A stretch of 64,000 bases of DNA from Pyrus communis (GCF_963583255.1 NC_084806.1:26198735-26262734), one strand, 5' to 3'; numbered from the stretch's first letter, positions 34,411 to 46,333 are shown. The notes: a model not told the origin generated them from the letters alone. A program made the numbers and translations.

Positions 34411-36026
34411 CCTAAACTCAGCTTCAAGTGAATAATAATTGTAAAAAAAAATACATCCTTCATCCAACAGATCAAACTCTAATTTCAATTTAGGTTTCAA
34501 TTCAGCGTTTACATTTGGTACCACAAATACAACCTTCCATGCACCAACTTGATCTCCTATATCTACAACCTCTCATTCCTCGATAATTTCATCTATTTCT
34601 TCATCCCCAATCAAATTACAATTCAATAAATATCTGCTACAAATCTACACAACGACAACATAAATTATCACAACTTAGCACAAGTTTTACCCGTATTTAT
34701 GTAAAATCGATTCAAATCCCATAATTATATATCTTACACACGTACCCCAAGTTGGTTTTCAGAACCAAAATGGAAAGGAAATGGAAGAATGAAAGGGAAA
34801 TGTACAACTTAACACGCTTCGACCAAATGAGTGAACCAACGACCACCATGGCAAACGCGACGGTGACAAAGCTCTAACCACGGTTTCTTCACATGTCTTT
34901 GCAGATGTAGGATTTGGATGGACTGACGCCACAAAACTGAGCTTCACAATCTGGGTTTCTTCAGAGGTTGTGGATGAATCACCTTTGTCAACTTCATTCC
35001 ACTTGAAATCGAACACTCAACCTTCACCAGCTCCCTTTCTCTGCCTCTTTTTGCATGCGAATATAACCTTTAACTCTCCTTTTTCAGTGAACCAAAAAAA
35101 TTAAGAGGTATAGGAATACTAGGCCACAATCGAAACGAAGCTTCAATCCACCTCTATTTGACTCATCACACTAGCTCCCTTTCTCTGCCTCTATTTCCCT
35201 CTCTAAAAGCAAGTCCAGCGGGGCCTTTAGCCCGATGGACTGTGGATTGCACAAGAGCAAATCGCTGGGGTGATCAACTCCAGCCTATGTTGGCTTTAGC
35301 GCAGAAGGGGGCCCGAGCGAAAGCCTCGGTATGAATCGGTGGCCCGAGAGCCCGAGGTAGGGGTGATGCAACGCTGACGTCAGGGCGACGTCAGTCACGT
35401 TATTATATTTTTTGCATCAGGCGCATGCATAACATGCGCACGGGGGGGGGGGGGGGGGTGCGTCCCTTACCAGTTTTGCAGGTGTTGGGGCCCGCGGCGT
35501 AGATTCAGTAATGTTACCGTTTGATGTCACGTGGCAACTTTGTGTTCGCTGAATTTCAACGGTTACTTTTTGTGGACCGTTGGATTTCCAACAATAAAAA
35601 AAAAATTCAAACCTTGTTTAATTTCAACCATTGGATTTGAGATCAACGGTCCACGTTATTCGCCTTTATAAATTTTAAAAAAAAAAAACACAGTAAAAAA
35701 TTCTGAAATTTTACCATTGTGCCATGAGGCACAATCTGGAGGGTTGGATTTCAAAATTTTTTAAATCCAACAACAGAAATTAATTATGTGAATAAGAAAT
35801 TTAAAAAATGTAAAAAATTAATAAAAAAATCCGAAAAAAAATTTGAAAAATTAAAAAAAAATTGATTTTACTTTTCTATTAATATCTTCTCATTATCTTC
35901 TACCTTACACCACAATTTCATATTTTCTCAAATATTTTCAAACACATTCCTATCTTTCTCTTAGAGTTTCAATCCAATTGCTTTCCAACAAAATAACTAA
36001 TGATGTAGGTACGAATTGGATGCTTA

Positions 36027-37349
36027 TTGAACATGTTACATTATGTTCTAACTGGGTTGAAGTTACTCATGATCCGATTACAGGTAATGAGATCCAATTA
36101 TGAGAAATGTGGAGTCTTATTCATACCAATTATCTTGAGAAAATTGGTGGGAAAAGAACCAAAGAATCGACGTCCAGTCATTGGAGAATACTCAACCAAT
36201 CATTTTGTATGTGGAGAGACGCCTTGGCACAAGCTAGTGGCAATCTTCGAAGTGGGAAAAATTTAGCGGATCATATAACAATATATTATTTATTTGTTTG
36301 TACTATACCTGTTAGATCCCACATCTCTCAAGAGAGAGGATCCTCTATACCTTATATGTACATGCCCACCTCTATTTAGCACGAGGCCTTTTGAGAGCTC
36401 ACTGGCTTCGGAGTTCATCGAAACTCCGAAGTTAAGCGAGTTCGTGTGAGAGCAATCCCAGGATGCGTGACCCATTGGAAGTTCTCATGTGAGTTCCCAC
36501 AAACAAAATCGTGAGGGTGTGGTCGAGGCCCAAAGCGGACGATATCATGCTACGGAGGAGTCGAGCCCGGGTCGGGATGTGACAATACCCAAATTTACAT
36601 TAGCTACTTTGATTATAATTATTTCTTCTCCAACATTGTGTAGACACTTCAAGCACAAGCTTGGTATAATGCCAAAACCAAAAGCAAAAACAAATCATTC
36701 AACTAGTGAGAATGTTGGAATATTGTCAAAGATTGTCCTAAATTCAGAGTTGTGCCTGTCGGTCCAGAAGTTGTCATGAACGGCACCCTTCCACACTGTA
36801 CACCTGATCATGCCTCACATGTTCATGAAGATGACGCAGTAGAAGTGCCGGAAATGCCCCCCTGAAGAAGCGTCGGGTTTGACCTGTTATCCAATTAGGC
36901 CTCAAGGTAAGAAGGCTTTGAAGAGAAAAGGGAGTGCTTCCAAGAATGATTATGCAAAATATATGGAAGAACTTGCTCGCCAAGGTGAATTGACATTGGC
37001 TCGGGAAATGGCTAAATTTGAGGCTGATAAGGCTAGAGAGGATGCAATAGCTGCAGCTATTGAGAAATTATTTCAAGCTAATGAGAGAGAAAGAGAGCTA
37101 CTTAGGCAAGAAAGGGAAGAGCTTAGAGAAGAAAGAAGAGCTCAACAAGATCGTGGCATTATGAAGGAGCCTGTAACAGTGATGTCTTTGAATTCTAAAT
37201 ATTTTTGGAATTCAGAGAAAGTGGACGTGGTGCGAAGGAAGAGTGCAAGAGAAGCGAGAGCAAGAGGAGATGGTCCTAGCACGACAAGAGGAGATGAACC
37301 TAGCACCACAAACTGGTTAGGTGATTATTTTCCTTTCACGAGGGACTAG
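36027..37349 (+). pseudogene. Harbinger Myb-like/NAM-associated ORF, interrupted
   Basis: Harbinger elements encode a Myb/SANT-like protein that helps the transposase bind the ends. Here the N-terminal part appears at 36,027-36,300 (SSHWRILNQSF and LAQASGNLRSGKNLADH are visible in the overlapping frame). A Cassandra solo LTR then interrupts it at 36310-36584. The C-terminal part follows: a stretch with NAM-associated character, then KKALKRKGS and a long charged helix with EKLFQANERERELLRQEREELREER at about 37,060-37,145. The frame stops at 37349. Plant gene predictors often call such ORFs host proteins, but the position within terminal repeats argues against that. Confidence 0.7.
36310..36584 (+). 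mobile_element. Cassandra TRIM solo LTR with embedded 5S rRNA-like domain
   Basis: A 275-bp LTR beginning TGTTAGATCCCACATC and ending GGTCGGGATGTGACA. It is flanked by a perfect 5-bp duplication, ATACC, at 36305-36309 and 36585-36589. Its middle (about 36,390-36,503) resembles 5S rRNA in the internal promoter region: AACTCCGAAGTTAAGCGAG, then GAGAGCAATCCCAGGATG, GTGACCCATTGGAAGTTCTC. Cassandra elements are non-autonomous terminal-repeat retrotransposons in miniature that carry 5S-derived sequence in their LTRs. No second LTR is nearby, so this is a solo LTR. It lies inside the Harbinger Myb-like ORF. Confidence 0.92.
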
Positions 37350-37683
37350 GGAATTTGTTTTTAATTGGAACCCATAATTTTCCAATCACTTTGGGTTGTA
37401 ATTTCTTATTTATTGAATAGAGTACTTTATGTTGTTTCCAATTGATTGAATTTAGTACTTTATTTAAACTAAGAGTATATTTATTTAATTTTGGTAATTT
37501 ATTTAAACTAAGAGAATCTTTATTCAAAGGACATAAACACACCAAATAAAATTACATAAACATACCACATAATAATAAAAAAATAAAAATAAAAAAAATA
37601 AAAAACTCACTAAATGAACTTAAAAAACACACCAAATAAAATTAAATAAGCACACCAAATAAAAACAAACACACTAAATGAAC

Positions 37684-39092
37684 TTAAGTATCTTGAGATT
37701 GTTTCAATTCCCATTGGTGCTCTATCAAGTCAATTTGTCGGGCATTGTGCACATATGGGTCCTAAAGTGCAATATATCATTGAATGAGCTTTTCATTATA
37801 ATGTCTATCCCTTTCTAATGGCTCCTATTGCACGGGTTCTTCGGTGGCGTCATGAGCACAATATATTTGTGTTTTGGAATTGTTCATTGTGTCTGGCTCA
37901 TATTCATCAACGGCATCGTAATCATACTCATCTTCCATAATCATGTTGTGAAGAATGATGCACGTCATCATGATGGATTGAAGCGACTCTAAATCAAACA
38001 TTCTGGCAGCACCCCTGACAATCGCCCAATGAGCTTAGAGGATACCAAAACAACTCTCCATATCCTTCCTACACCCCTCTTGACAGCTTGCAAAGTGTTT
38101 TTCCTTTGCACTTCGCGGACATGGCACTGTTTTGACAAACGATGACCACCTTGGGTAAATGCTGTCTGCTAGAAAGTATGGCTAGTGGTACTTACGTCTG
38201 TTAACTCAGTACATGACTCTTGGTGCTTTTCCTTGTAAGACATCGTTGAGCACTGGGGATTGGGCAAAGACATTGAGGTCATTTTAAGCCTCCGGAACAC
38301 CGAAAAAAGCATGCCAAATCCATGTATCAAATGAAGCCACCGTCTCCACAATGATACTTTTTGCTCATTTTCTGTCCCAATAAGCTTCTTGCCATGCACT
38401 TGGACAGTTTTTCCAGGTTCAGTGCATGCAGTCGATGCTTCAAATCATCCCAGGAAAACCTCGCATCTCGACCTTCTTCAGAAGCCTTTGCAAGTCCATC
38501 TCAGTAAGTCTCTGTATGTACTTTGCGATGTAGAGAGATTCAATTGTGGAGCAAAACCTCATCAATGAGTCAAGAATGGTTGATTTCCCCAACCTCGTTA
38601 TCTTATCCACTTAGTCTGCAGATGCTCCATATGCAAGCATCCGCAAGGCAGCAATAATTTTTTGCTCATAAAGGAGACCCATAACACCGAAATCATCCTT
38701 CTTTTGCACAAAGTAAGAATCATGGTTGCAAATAGCAATCATGATTTTGTTGAACAAATGTAGTTCCATTCTGAAACGACGTCTAAAGTATGTATCAGGG
38801 AATGCACTGTTACGGAAAAAATAATTATCAAAGAGATCTGTACCTTGTCGTTGCCTGCTTTTATCAAGGTTTGCCGAATGGCTAGGCCTATAGATCTGAG
38901 TCACAGCTTGGATGACTCGACGGGAATCTAAGTCTCTTTGGCTTTTGGCTTCGTCATCTCTCTTTCTTCGCTCCTATCCTTATCCTCTTCCATCACATTT
39001 TCGCCCACCTGGAGATTGAACATTTCTTCCCCTTGCTTAAACAATTCTTTCTCATGCTCATCGATTTCCCACAACATCCTTGAAGAAGACAT
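37684..39092 (-). pseudogene. PIF/Harbinger DDE transposase, broken
   Basis: Read from an ATG at 39092 (MSSSRMLWEIDEHEK): an N-terminal part with FRRRFRMELHLFNKIM and ALRMLAYGASAD at 38,611-38,800; the WIWHAFFGVP-like region near 38,300-38,330; then YPRWSSFVKT at about 38,155; then a KDMESCFGILQAHWAIVRG stretch near 38,020 carrying the final catalytic glutamate. An ILHNMIMEDE region near 37,940 is typical of the family's C-terminus. The stop is at 37684-37686. Internal stops and shifts split it. Its relationship to the relic at 11.3 kb is at family level; they are not close copies. Confidence 0.85.
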
Positions 39093-39857
39093 TGTAAGAA
39101 GGAAGCATAAACTATGAATAATGATAGAGATTTTGATTTTGGTGTGCGATTTCTTAGGATGGATGGTCGACTATATGGAGAAAAAAGAAAGGATTCAGTT
39201 GTAGATAATGCCACGGGGCATGCTGCATTCGTTAAATATCTGATCGAAATCTATCCTCAAAGATTGTAAACAGATTGTGACACGTGGCGCGACATGATTG
39301 GTTAAAGATCTTATCGGAAATCTATCCTCAACGATTCTGAAAAGGTAACGACACATGGCATGATGACATTGGACAAATATCTTATTGAAATCTATCACAA
39401 AAAATTGTCTTCTCGGATAATGACACATGGCGCAACAAGAACGATTAAAAATCTTATCCAAAATTACAAATAAAATTATTTTGTATTATTTTATAAAATA
39501 AAAAAAATATTAATATTTTATTACTTATTGCCATGATTATTTAGTGTAGGGATGGAGATGCAAAAGGCAGTTACTGTTCATTGGAGACTATTCAATAGTG
39601 ACTTGCCTTAGGGGGCCCTTGCAATGCTGGAGTTGCTTTAAGGCGCAAATAAACCTTCAGCTTTCCCTCTCTCTGACAAAAACACACCTAGTGAACAAAA
39701 GAAAAGTAGGAATTACACTAAGTCACAATGACTCGGTTCTACGCGTGAGATCGATAGCTCACAATCGTTAGATTCTCTTCCACGCGATTGCAAGGTGAAG
39801 ACTCATCCCCTGATAGCAGTCAAATCAGTAACTTGGGTTAGAAAATGAACAATTTGA

Positions 39858-40451
39858 GGCCATCTCCAACCGAAGGCTGGCCAGAGGGCTCATTTTAGCC
39901 CTCTAGCCCTCCAAGATATTAATATTTTAATGAACAGTACATGGCCATATTTGCCTCCATCTCCAATCGAGGGCCAAAGGGCCAGAGGGCTCGTTTTAGC
40001 CCTGTCCCAAAAAACCATCCCTAACCGAGGGCCAAAGGATTATAGTATGTAATGTGAGGAATTGAAATAAAATGAGGTAAGACAGTATGGAATGGTGAAA
40101 AAAATATGTGAGAAATGGTGTAGGAAAAAAATTAGAAATTTAAAAAAAAAAAGAAAAATCGGGTTGTTAAGAAAAAAACAAAAAAGTGGGTTGACACCAA
40201 AAATTGAAGGCCCTAAAGTGGGTTGAAATAACAAAAACACAAAAAGGGAACCGGGCTGGGCAAGTGAAAAGAAGAAAAAACAAACATCAAAGCGGGTTAG
40301 CCACCGGGCTGAAGATGGCCAGCCCTCTGGCCCTCTAGTTTGTTTAGATTTCGTGGGGCCCAGAGCCCTCTGGCCTAGCCCTCGGTTGGAGACGGTTTTT
40401 GGGCTATTTTTTACCCTCTGGCCCTTTGGACCCATTCGGTTGGAGATGGCC
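39858..40451. mobile_element. MITE with GGCCATCTCCAACCGA termini
   Basis: Inverted termini GGCCATCTCCAACCGA and TCGGTTGGAGATGGCC are perfect over 16 bases. They bound a 594-bp element flanked by TGA on both sides (39855-39857 and 40452-40454). The 3-bp duplication suggests a Harbinger-type mover. The interior has several copies of GGGCCAAAGGGCCAGAGGG-like words. No coding capacity. Confidence 0.8.
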
Positions 40452-40454
40452 TGA

Positions 40455-41825
40455 AAATAAAAGGTCTGTTCTATTCAAATAATGGATAATTTGGGAAATG
40501 GAAAAAATTTCTTCGTTGTGAAAAGAGTTTAGTTGGTTTTTTTTTTATTTTTTTTATTTTCCTTTTTTCTAAGTATAATAGATATAGAGATATATATGTT
40601 ATGATCAGGAAACATCAATTTTTTGGCATATTTTGACACTCATTTTGTAGGGATTTTTGTTTTTCAAAATATTTACTCAAGGATTCGAACCGTTTATATT
40701 TCAATCTTCTTTGTTGCAAAAATTTAGCCAAATTCAAAAACATTAAGACATTAATTTGTAGTGAAAAAATGGACGAATAAGGTTCGACAAAAGAACACTA
40801 AAATGACTATAATTTAATCCAATGGTCATTTAGTTTTGGATATTTTTTGGTAAACATGATATTTGAGGGAAGACCTAACAGATAGATGGTTCCTATAAAA
40901 TAAGTGTCAAAATGGGTGTCCTTGATTCTAACCCTTTATATATATAATTGAAAAGAAAAATATACTTGTAAGGAGTGTAGAATAAATTTTTTGGAGTGTT
41001 AATAATTACCCCTAAAATTTTAATTCCTTTTCAAGTTATCGGAGTGAACATCCCTTCCATTCTTCCATGGATCCATGGCTCCTTCCAGCTATCTGTAACT
41101 CGTAGATTGATGCCTTGGTGTCATCGGATTTCTTCAGGAGGTTATGTTATAGGGATGAAAGTGGTCATAGAGCTTCTTCGAACTAGAGGATAGTGCAATT
41201 GGTCATGAGAGAAGTCTGCCACTGGAACTAGTCGAAGCTTGCCAGAGTCAACTCACCGGGATCTAGGATCGACTTTTATGGTGAGGGAGTGAGAAGATGA
41301 GGGAACTAGGGAGATTGTGAAAAATGATGAGAACAAGAGGAGCAGAGAGATGTTGGAGAGGATGGCATATGACAAAGAGAAGATGGAAGGGTACCTTGGG
41401 AAGAAAAGTTTGATTCCGTATTGAGGCTTCTCCTAAGAATCCAAATACCATGTCCATCTAGGTAATCCAATTCTGGGTAATTTCGGAATTCGATTCCGGA
41501 TACTAGGTTGACCCCATTCATTTTCTAATTTTTGAAATATTAGTGGAGGCTAGAATGCTTAGGAAGGCCTGTATATCGATGTTCAGGGTAAGGGGGTTGG
41601 GAAATATAATCAGGTGCAATAGGAAACGCTCTTAATTCTAGTCTTTTGTGTGTTTGTGATTAGATTTGAATGTCAAACCAAGTAAATATTTTCATCTAGT
41701 ACAACATTTTACATCGAACAATTATTGTACTTTTGGTAAATCAAAGTATTTTCCTTCGATATTAAAAAAAACTTTAATCGTACCATTTAAATAGCTGATG
41801 AGTAGCAATAGCCATGTGGACTTTA
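40455..41825. other. unassigned spacer
   Basis: AT-rich, with short frames that show no domain. Nothing identifiable was seen between the MITE and copia element 2. Confidence 0.4.
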
Positions 41826-42050
41826 TAGACAATGTTTCTCTTCGTTGAATGAAATGAAATGTTACATGGGGTATTTATACATTTATTAATAAAAGATTAA
41901 CTGACTAATCAAATGTAACTAATTAACATTAAACTACAATTAGTTACAACTCTGTGAATAACAAACTAGCTACACTCTGGACTGTTATAAAGCTGATTGT
42001 TCAGTTGACATGGATAGTGCTGACTGTGCTGCTCATTTGTGTCCTTACAC
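41826..42050 (-). repeat. 3' LTR of copia element 2
   Basis: Begins (minus strand) TGTAAGGACACAAATG at 42050. It matches 46434-46663 in long blocks, with visible differences. Confidence 0.85.
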
Positions 42051-45000
42051 CCCCTCAAGTTGAATGGAGGGGAACCAAGAGATAGCTTGGACTGAACATA
42101 TAAGAATCTGTCTTTAGACAAGGATTTAGTGTGTATGTCTGCAATCTGATCATGACTGGGGACAAACTTAACTTGCAGAAGTTGAGCATGAACAAGTTCC
42201 CTAATGTAATGATAGTCTATCTCAACATGCTTAGTACGAGCATGAAACACAGGATTGGAAGCTAATGATATGGCTGAGACATTGTCACACCAAAGGAAGA
42301 GGAAAACCAATATCCTTGAAAATTTTGCATATCCAAGTAAGTTCTGTGGATGTATGTGCAAGAGATCGATTCTTTGCCTCTGATGAAGATCAAGCAATAG
42401 TATGTTGCTTCTTTGCACTCCAACTTATGAGATTAGTGCCCAAATAAACACAACAACCACTAGTACTTCTTCTATCAAAAACACAACATGCCCAATTAGC
42501 ATCAGAGAAGGCAATAAGGAGAAGATGACTTTTCTTGAACCACAGACCTTTATCAGCAGTGCCTTTAACAAATCTTAACACTCTTTTGACTACTTGAAAA
42601 TGAGTGTCCCTTGGACAATGAAGAAACTAACATAACTAACTAACTGTGAAGGAAATGTCAAGTCTCGTCCAAGTTAAGTACTGAAGGGCCTCCACTATAG
42701 ACCTGTATTAATGAGGATTGGATAACAAGATACCACTGTGATCAAGCTTCTGAGTACCAAGAGGTGTAGTACAAGGTTTGCTACCTTTTATCTTTGTCTT
42801 GATAAGAAGATCCATGACACATTTGTTTTTAGAAAGAAAGATGCCATCTAGAGTCCTTTGTACCTTAAGACCAAGAAAGTAGTGTAAAGCATCCAAGTCT
42901 TTGATTGGAAACATTTACTAAGCTGAGTGATAAAAGCTTTGCACACCTCAGAATTTGGACCAGTTACTAGTATGTCATCCATATATACAAGCATAATCAC
43001 TATAAAAGGTTGAAAATGACAAATAAAGAGCAATCAAATTGTGAATTAGAGAATCCAAGAGATAGCAAGGTGTGAAATAATTTGTCATACTAGGCTCGAG
43101 GAGCCTATTTTAACCCGTATAGAGGCCGGTTGAGCTTGCAAACATAGGATGATTTTGCAGAGTCAATAAAACTGAGAGGTTGCTGTATAAGGACATCCAC
43201 TTTGAGATTGCCATGTAAGAAGGCATTGCTAATGTTCAATTGATTCAAGAACCAGTCATTTTGCACTGCTAAAGTTGAGAGAATTCGGATTGTAATAGGC
43301 TTGGCAACAGGACTGAAAGTTTCCTTAAAATCAATCCCTGCTTGCTGATGAAAACCTTTGGCTACTAACCTAGCCTTGTATCTATCCACAGAATCATCAG
43401 GTTTTCGCTTGATCCGTAAAACCCATTTGCAGCCTACTAGATTTTGATTTGGAGAAGAATGAACTAATGTCCAGGTACCTATGGATTAAAGAGCGTGAAA
43501 CTCTTTTGACATAGCTGTTTGCCAGTGTGCATGTTTAGAGGCTTGAAGGTATGTAGTAGGTACAAAGGTAAGAGGATCAACTGGATGCTTAGTAGTTGAA
43601 AAGGCTTTAGGTTTGTAAGGGCCAGCTTTAGACCTTGTTATCATTGGATGTGTGTTTGTAGGTGGAGAATGTGACATCTCAGTGATGGGAGAATCAGAAG
43701 GGGCAGGGATGGGAGAATTGGATGATTCAGGGATGGGAAAGTTTGGTGATTCAAGGATGGGAGAGTTGGGTGGTGCAGGGATGGGAGAAAATGAAGATAC
43801 GGGGTTGGGAGAACTTGATATGTGTTGCTGAGAAGGATTAGCTGCTGATCTGTGGGGTTAGGAAAAAGGTAAAGTAAATGGGAGATTGGCAGCTGGACTT
43901 GACATGGGGGAAGAACCTGAGAGTAGTTGTAAATCATGAAAAGGATAATAGGATTTATTGAAAAGTACATGTCTAGAGATGTACACTCTAGAAGTAGTAG
44001 GATCCAAACACCTATAACCCTTGTGTTGAAAGTTGTACCTAAGAAAAACACAAGGAATACTTTTGGCATCCAACTTTGAAGTGGTATATGGCTTAAGCCA
44101 TGGAAAGCAACTGTAGCCAAAGACTCTGAATTTTGAATAATCAGGTGGCCTTCTGAATAACATTTCCCAAGGAGACTTATTTAGACCAAAAATACACAAT
44201 CTATTAATCAGATACAAAGCTATGAAGAAAGCTTCAACCCAGAAAATATGAGGAACTTTAGAAGCGGCTAAAAGTGTTCGAGCAGTCTCTGTTAAGTGTC
44301 TATGCTTTCTTTCAACACAACCATTCTGTTCAGGAGTATGTGGGCAGCTATACTGATGAACAATACCATGTTGCAAAAGAAATGAATTGAACATAGAATT
44401 GGTGAATTCACCCCCTGAATCAGATCTAAGAATCTTTATTTTATTGCCAACAATGTTCACTACATAGCTCTTGAAACTTACAACGATGGAATACAATGAC
44501 TTAGCTTTCATAAGAAATAACCAATTGTACTTAGTGTACTCATCAACAAAAAGTACATTAAACCGATAGCCACTTATAGAATAAATAGGAGCTGGACCCC
44601 AAACATCACAGTGTATAAAAGCTAAACTTGTAGAGACTGTACTAATACTAGAATTAAAAGGTAGTTTATGATTCTTGCCAAGTGCACAATCAGAACAGAA
44701 AAATGAACTAGATTGCCTATCACTGCATACAATCTTAATTGTAGTTAAAACTTTTCTGAGAATGGCTGAAGAAGGGTGTCCAAGCCGTTTGTACCAGAGT
44801 TGAAAAAAAGCTTTAGTGCTAACAAAAGCTGAAGGATAGTAAGCCATAGAAAAGATAGAATCCATGACTAACCGGTCCCTAAAAAGCGTCCTCGAATAAC
44901 TATCCTTGATTTTGGATCCATCACAATCAAGTGTTAATTTGCAGTGATTATCCTTTAAAAATTGATAGGCAGAAAGAAGATTGAACTTCATTGTTGGAAC

Positions 45001-46333
45001 ATGAAGTATATGATTCAAACAAAATGTGGCAGTAGGAATATGAATAACAGAGTTACCAGTATGCTGGATGGACATACCTTGTCCATCACCAATATAGACC
45101 TTGTCTTGACCATTATAAGGAATAGGAGAATGAATCACAGAAATATCATTAGTTATGTGTGAAGTAGCACCTGAGTCCATAAGCCATGTAGGAGGAGAAA
45201 ACTTAGAACTAGTATGCACACACATAACGTGCAGTTTCATAGGGGGAATCTTTCTAGCAAAAGCATGATTCATTATTTCAAAACCGTCAATGGCCTCATG
45301 TTCTGAAGAATAACAAATTTGACATGGAACTTGCCTTCCAGAGTTGGGACGATTGAAAGATCCAGAATTTCGATTGTAATTCCCTGAATTTCCTCTATAA
45401 TGACCAGAATTACTGTAGTTACCTCGATAGGTATTGCTATGAGAGGTATTACCACGATAATTGCCTTTCCCATGTTTATTGCCACGATAATGTCCAGAGT
45501 TATAATTAGTGGACTGTGCTGCATAAGCTTGTGGCTTAGGAAGTAATAGAGGTTGAGAAGTCTGGTATTGAGTAGAAAAAACCTGAAATGGCTTAGTGGC
45601 AGAAGAAATTGGAGCCTTTTTCTTTCGATTCATAAACATTTCCTTGTTCAATAACAAGCCATGAAGTTCATCCAGTGAAGTTGATGAAATACGAAGCATT
45701 ATAGAATCAATAAAGGACTCATATGCATCAAATAGATCATTGAGAGTGACAGCAATAAGGTCATTATCAGAGACAGGCACACCAGCTGCCATTAAAGCAT
45801 CATAAATGTTCTTGATGTGCTGAACATACTTAGAGATAGAAAGATCACCTTTTTGCACAAAATGAAGGCGGGATCGAAGTTGATGTATGTGTGTGTCTGA
45901 AATTCCACCAAATCGTTGTTCAAGCTTTGCCCAAAGTTCTTAAGTAGAAGTCACACCTACGGTGAAAGGAATCAAATCTTCAAAAAGTGTAGAATGAAGC
46001 CAGATGAGGATGTTTTGATCCTTCTCAAACTAAAGATCAGGATTAGGAACTCCATTACTGTGGCCAAAAGCATTATGAAGAAATTGCAATGGACAAATCT
46101 TAATGCCATCGATGATGCCAATGAGCTTGTAACAATGGAACATTAGAGCAAATAATGCCTTCCAAACAAGATAATTGTCTCTCTTAAGCTTCATAGGAAC
46201 CATACAGCTGATATTTTGAACTATACTCGAAGAAATCGAAGGAGAAAAAGGAATCATAAGGATTAAGGTTCATTTGAGAAATATTGGGTGCGATGATTTC
46301 TAGATCTAGATGTGAAGAACTAGAAGAAGTCAT
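41966..46333 (-). pseudogene. copia element 2 gag-pol, multiply disrupted
   Basis: A probable start ATG lies at 46333. The largest open piece (45858-43858, 666 codons) spans gag, protease and integrase. A degenerate knuckle, CQICYSSEHEAIDGF, has lost the last cysteine. The protease shows WLMDSGATSHITND, the integrase HHCC region shows YKRLGHPSS and CSDCALGK, and the core shows RSDSGGEF and CPHTPEQNGCVERKHRH. Separate pieces code reverse transcriptase (43,389-43,105; YMDDILVTG near 42,985) and RNase H (42,581-41,966; LWCDN and FHARTKHVEIDYH). The same lineage supplied the right-hand part of copia element 3. Confidence 0.88.

Larger units (their letters stand above)
30920..34620 (-). pseudogene. 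FAR1-like (MULE) transposase, interrupted and decayed
   Basis: Reading leftward: N-terminal acidic and FAR1-type binding region at about 34,620-34,416; a 2.4-kb solo LTR; then the rest of the FAR1 finger from 32,012 (FVANKAKRGW). A transposase part follows with IIIIDQDGATAKAI and FHLYYMWHIINKF (about 31,110-31,230), which corresponds to the MULE core where a catalytic aspartate and the LCxWH-like motif lie. Further left is KEF then KWKGLVE..LVDKSWIEEHL, the stretch before the C-terminal zinc motif. Stops and shifts occur throughout and the C-terminus is missing. A domesticated FAR1-related host gene was considered, but the inverted-repeat context and decay favour a transposon relic. Confidence 0.75.
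35207..39638. mobile_element. PIF/Harbinger element, nested in the MULE right arm
   Basis: Terminal inverted repeats AAGCAAGTCCAGC (35207-35219) and its partner at the right end, GCTGGAGTTGCTT (ending 39638), match at 12 of 13 positions. The flanking trinucleotides are TAA at 35204-35206 and TAA at 39639-39641, the duplication expected of this superfamily. The element has the two genes typical of autonomous members, divided onto opposite strands: a Myb/SANT-like ORF on plus and a DDE transposase on minus. Both are broken. MULE-arm homology is continuous across the two borders. A run of 17 G lies near 35,442. Confidence 0.9.
27712..39785. mobile_element. FAR1-type Mutator-like element (MULE) relic with long inverted arms
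   Basis: The left arm (27,712-28,440, resuming 29,750-30,190) is matched in inverted orientation by the right arm. The right arm reads leftward from 39,785 to 39,642, then 35,203 to 34,411, then 32,012 to about 31,800. The breaks in the right arm are exactly a Harbinger element and a solo LTR, each with its own target duplication. The break in the left arm is an unidentified insert. Both arms contain the N-terminus of a FAR1-like transposase. The middle holds the rest of that transposase and a copied host gene fragment. Matching outer ends are GTGTGGATGGGAATCTAACG and GCGTGGAAGAGAATCTAACG. No 9-bp duplication was recognised, so the outer borders are approximate. Confidence 0.75.

Noticed and set aside
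30920..34620. A domesticated FAR1/FHY3-family host gene next to COP1, possibly a regulatory pair
   Set aside because: FHY3/FAR1 do regulate light signalling, but this copy has many stops, lacks its C-terminus, is split by a solo LTR and sits between MULE inverted arms. The proximity to COP1 is treated as coincidence.
36384..36503. A 5S rRNA gene
   Set aside because: The similarity is confined to the internal promoter and 3' part, and the sequence lies inside a TG...CA unit with a 5-bp target duplication. It is the 5S-like domain of a Cassandra LTR rather than a ribosomal gene.
36027..37349. A host Myb/NAM-type protein gene
   Set aside because: It lies between Harbinger terminal repeats, opposite the transposase, and is interrupted by an LTR. 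It fits the accessory ORF of the transposon.
43641..44120. A 159-codon minus-strand protein with repeated P/S/L motifs
   Set aside because: It overlaps the integrase-to-RT linker of copia element 2 in another frame. The repeats reflect the proline/serine-rich linker DNA.
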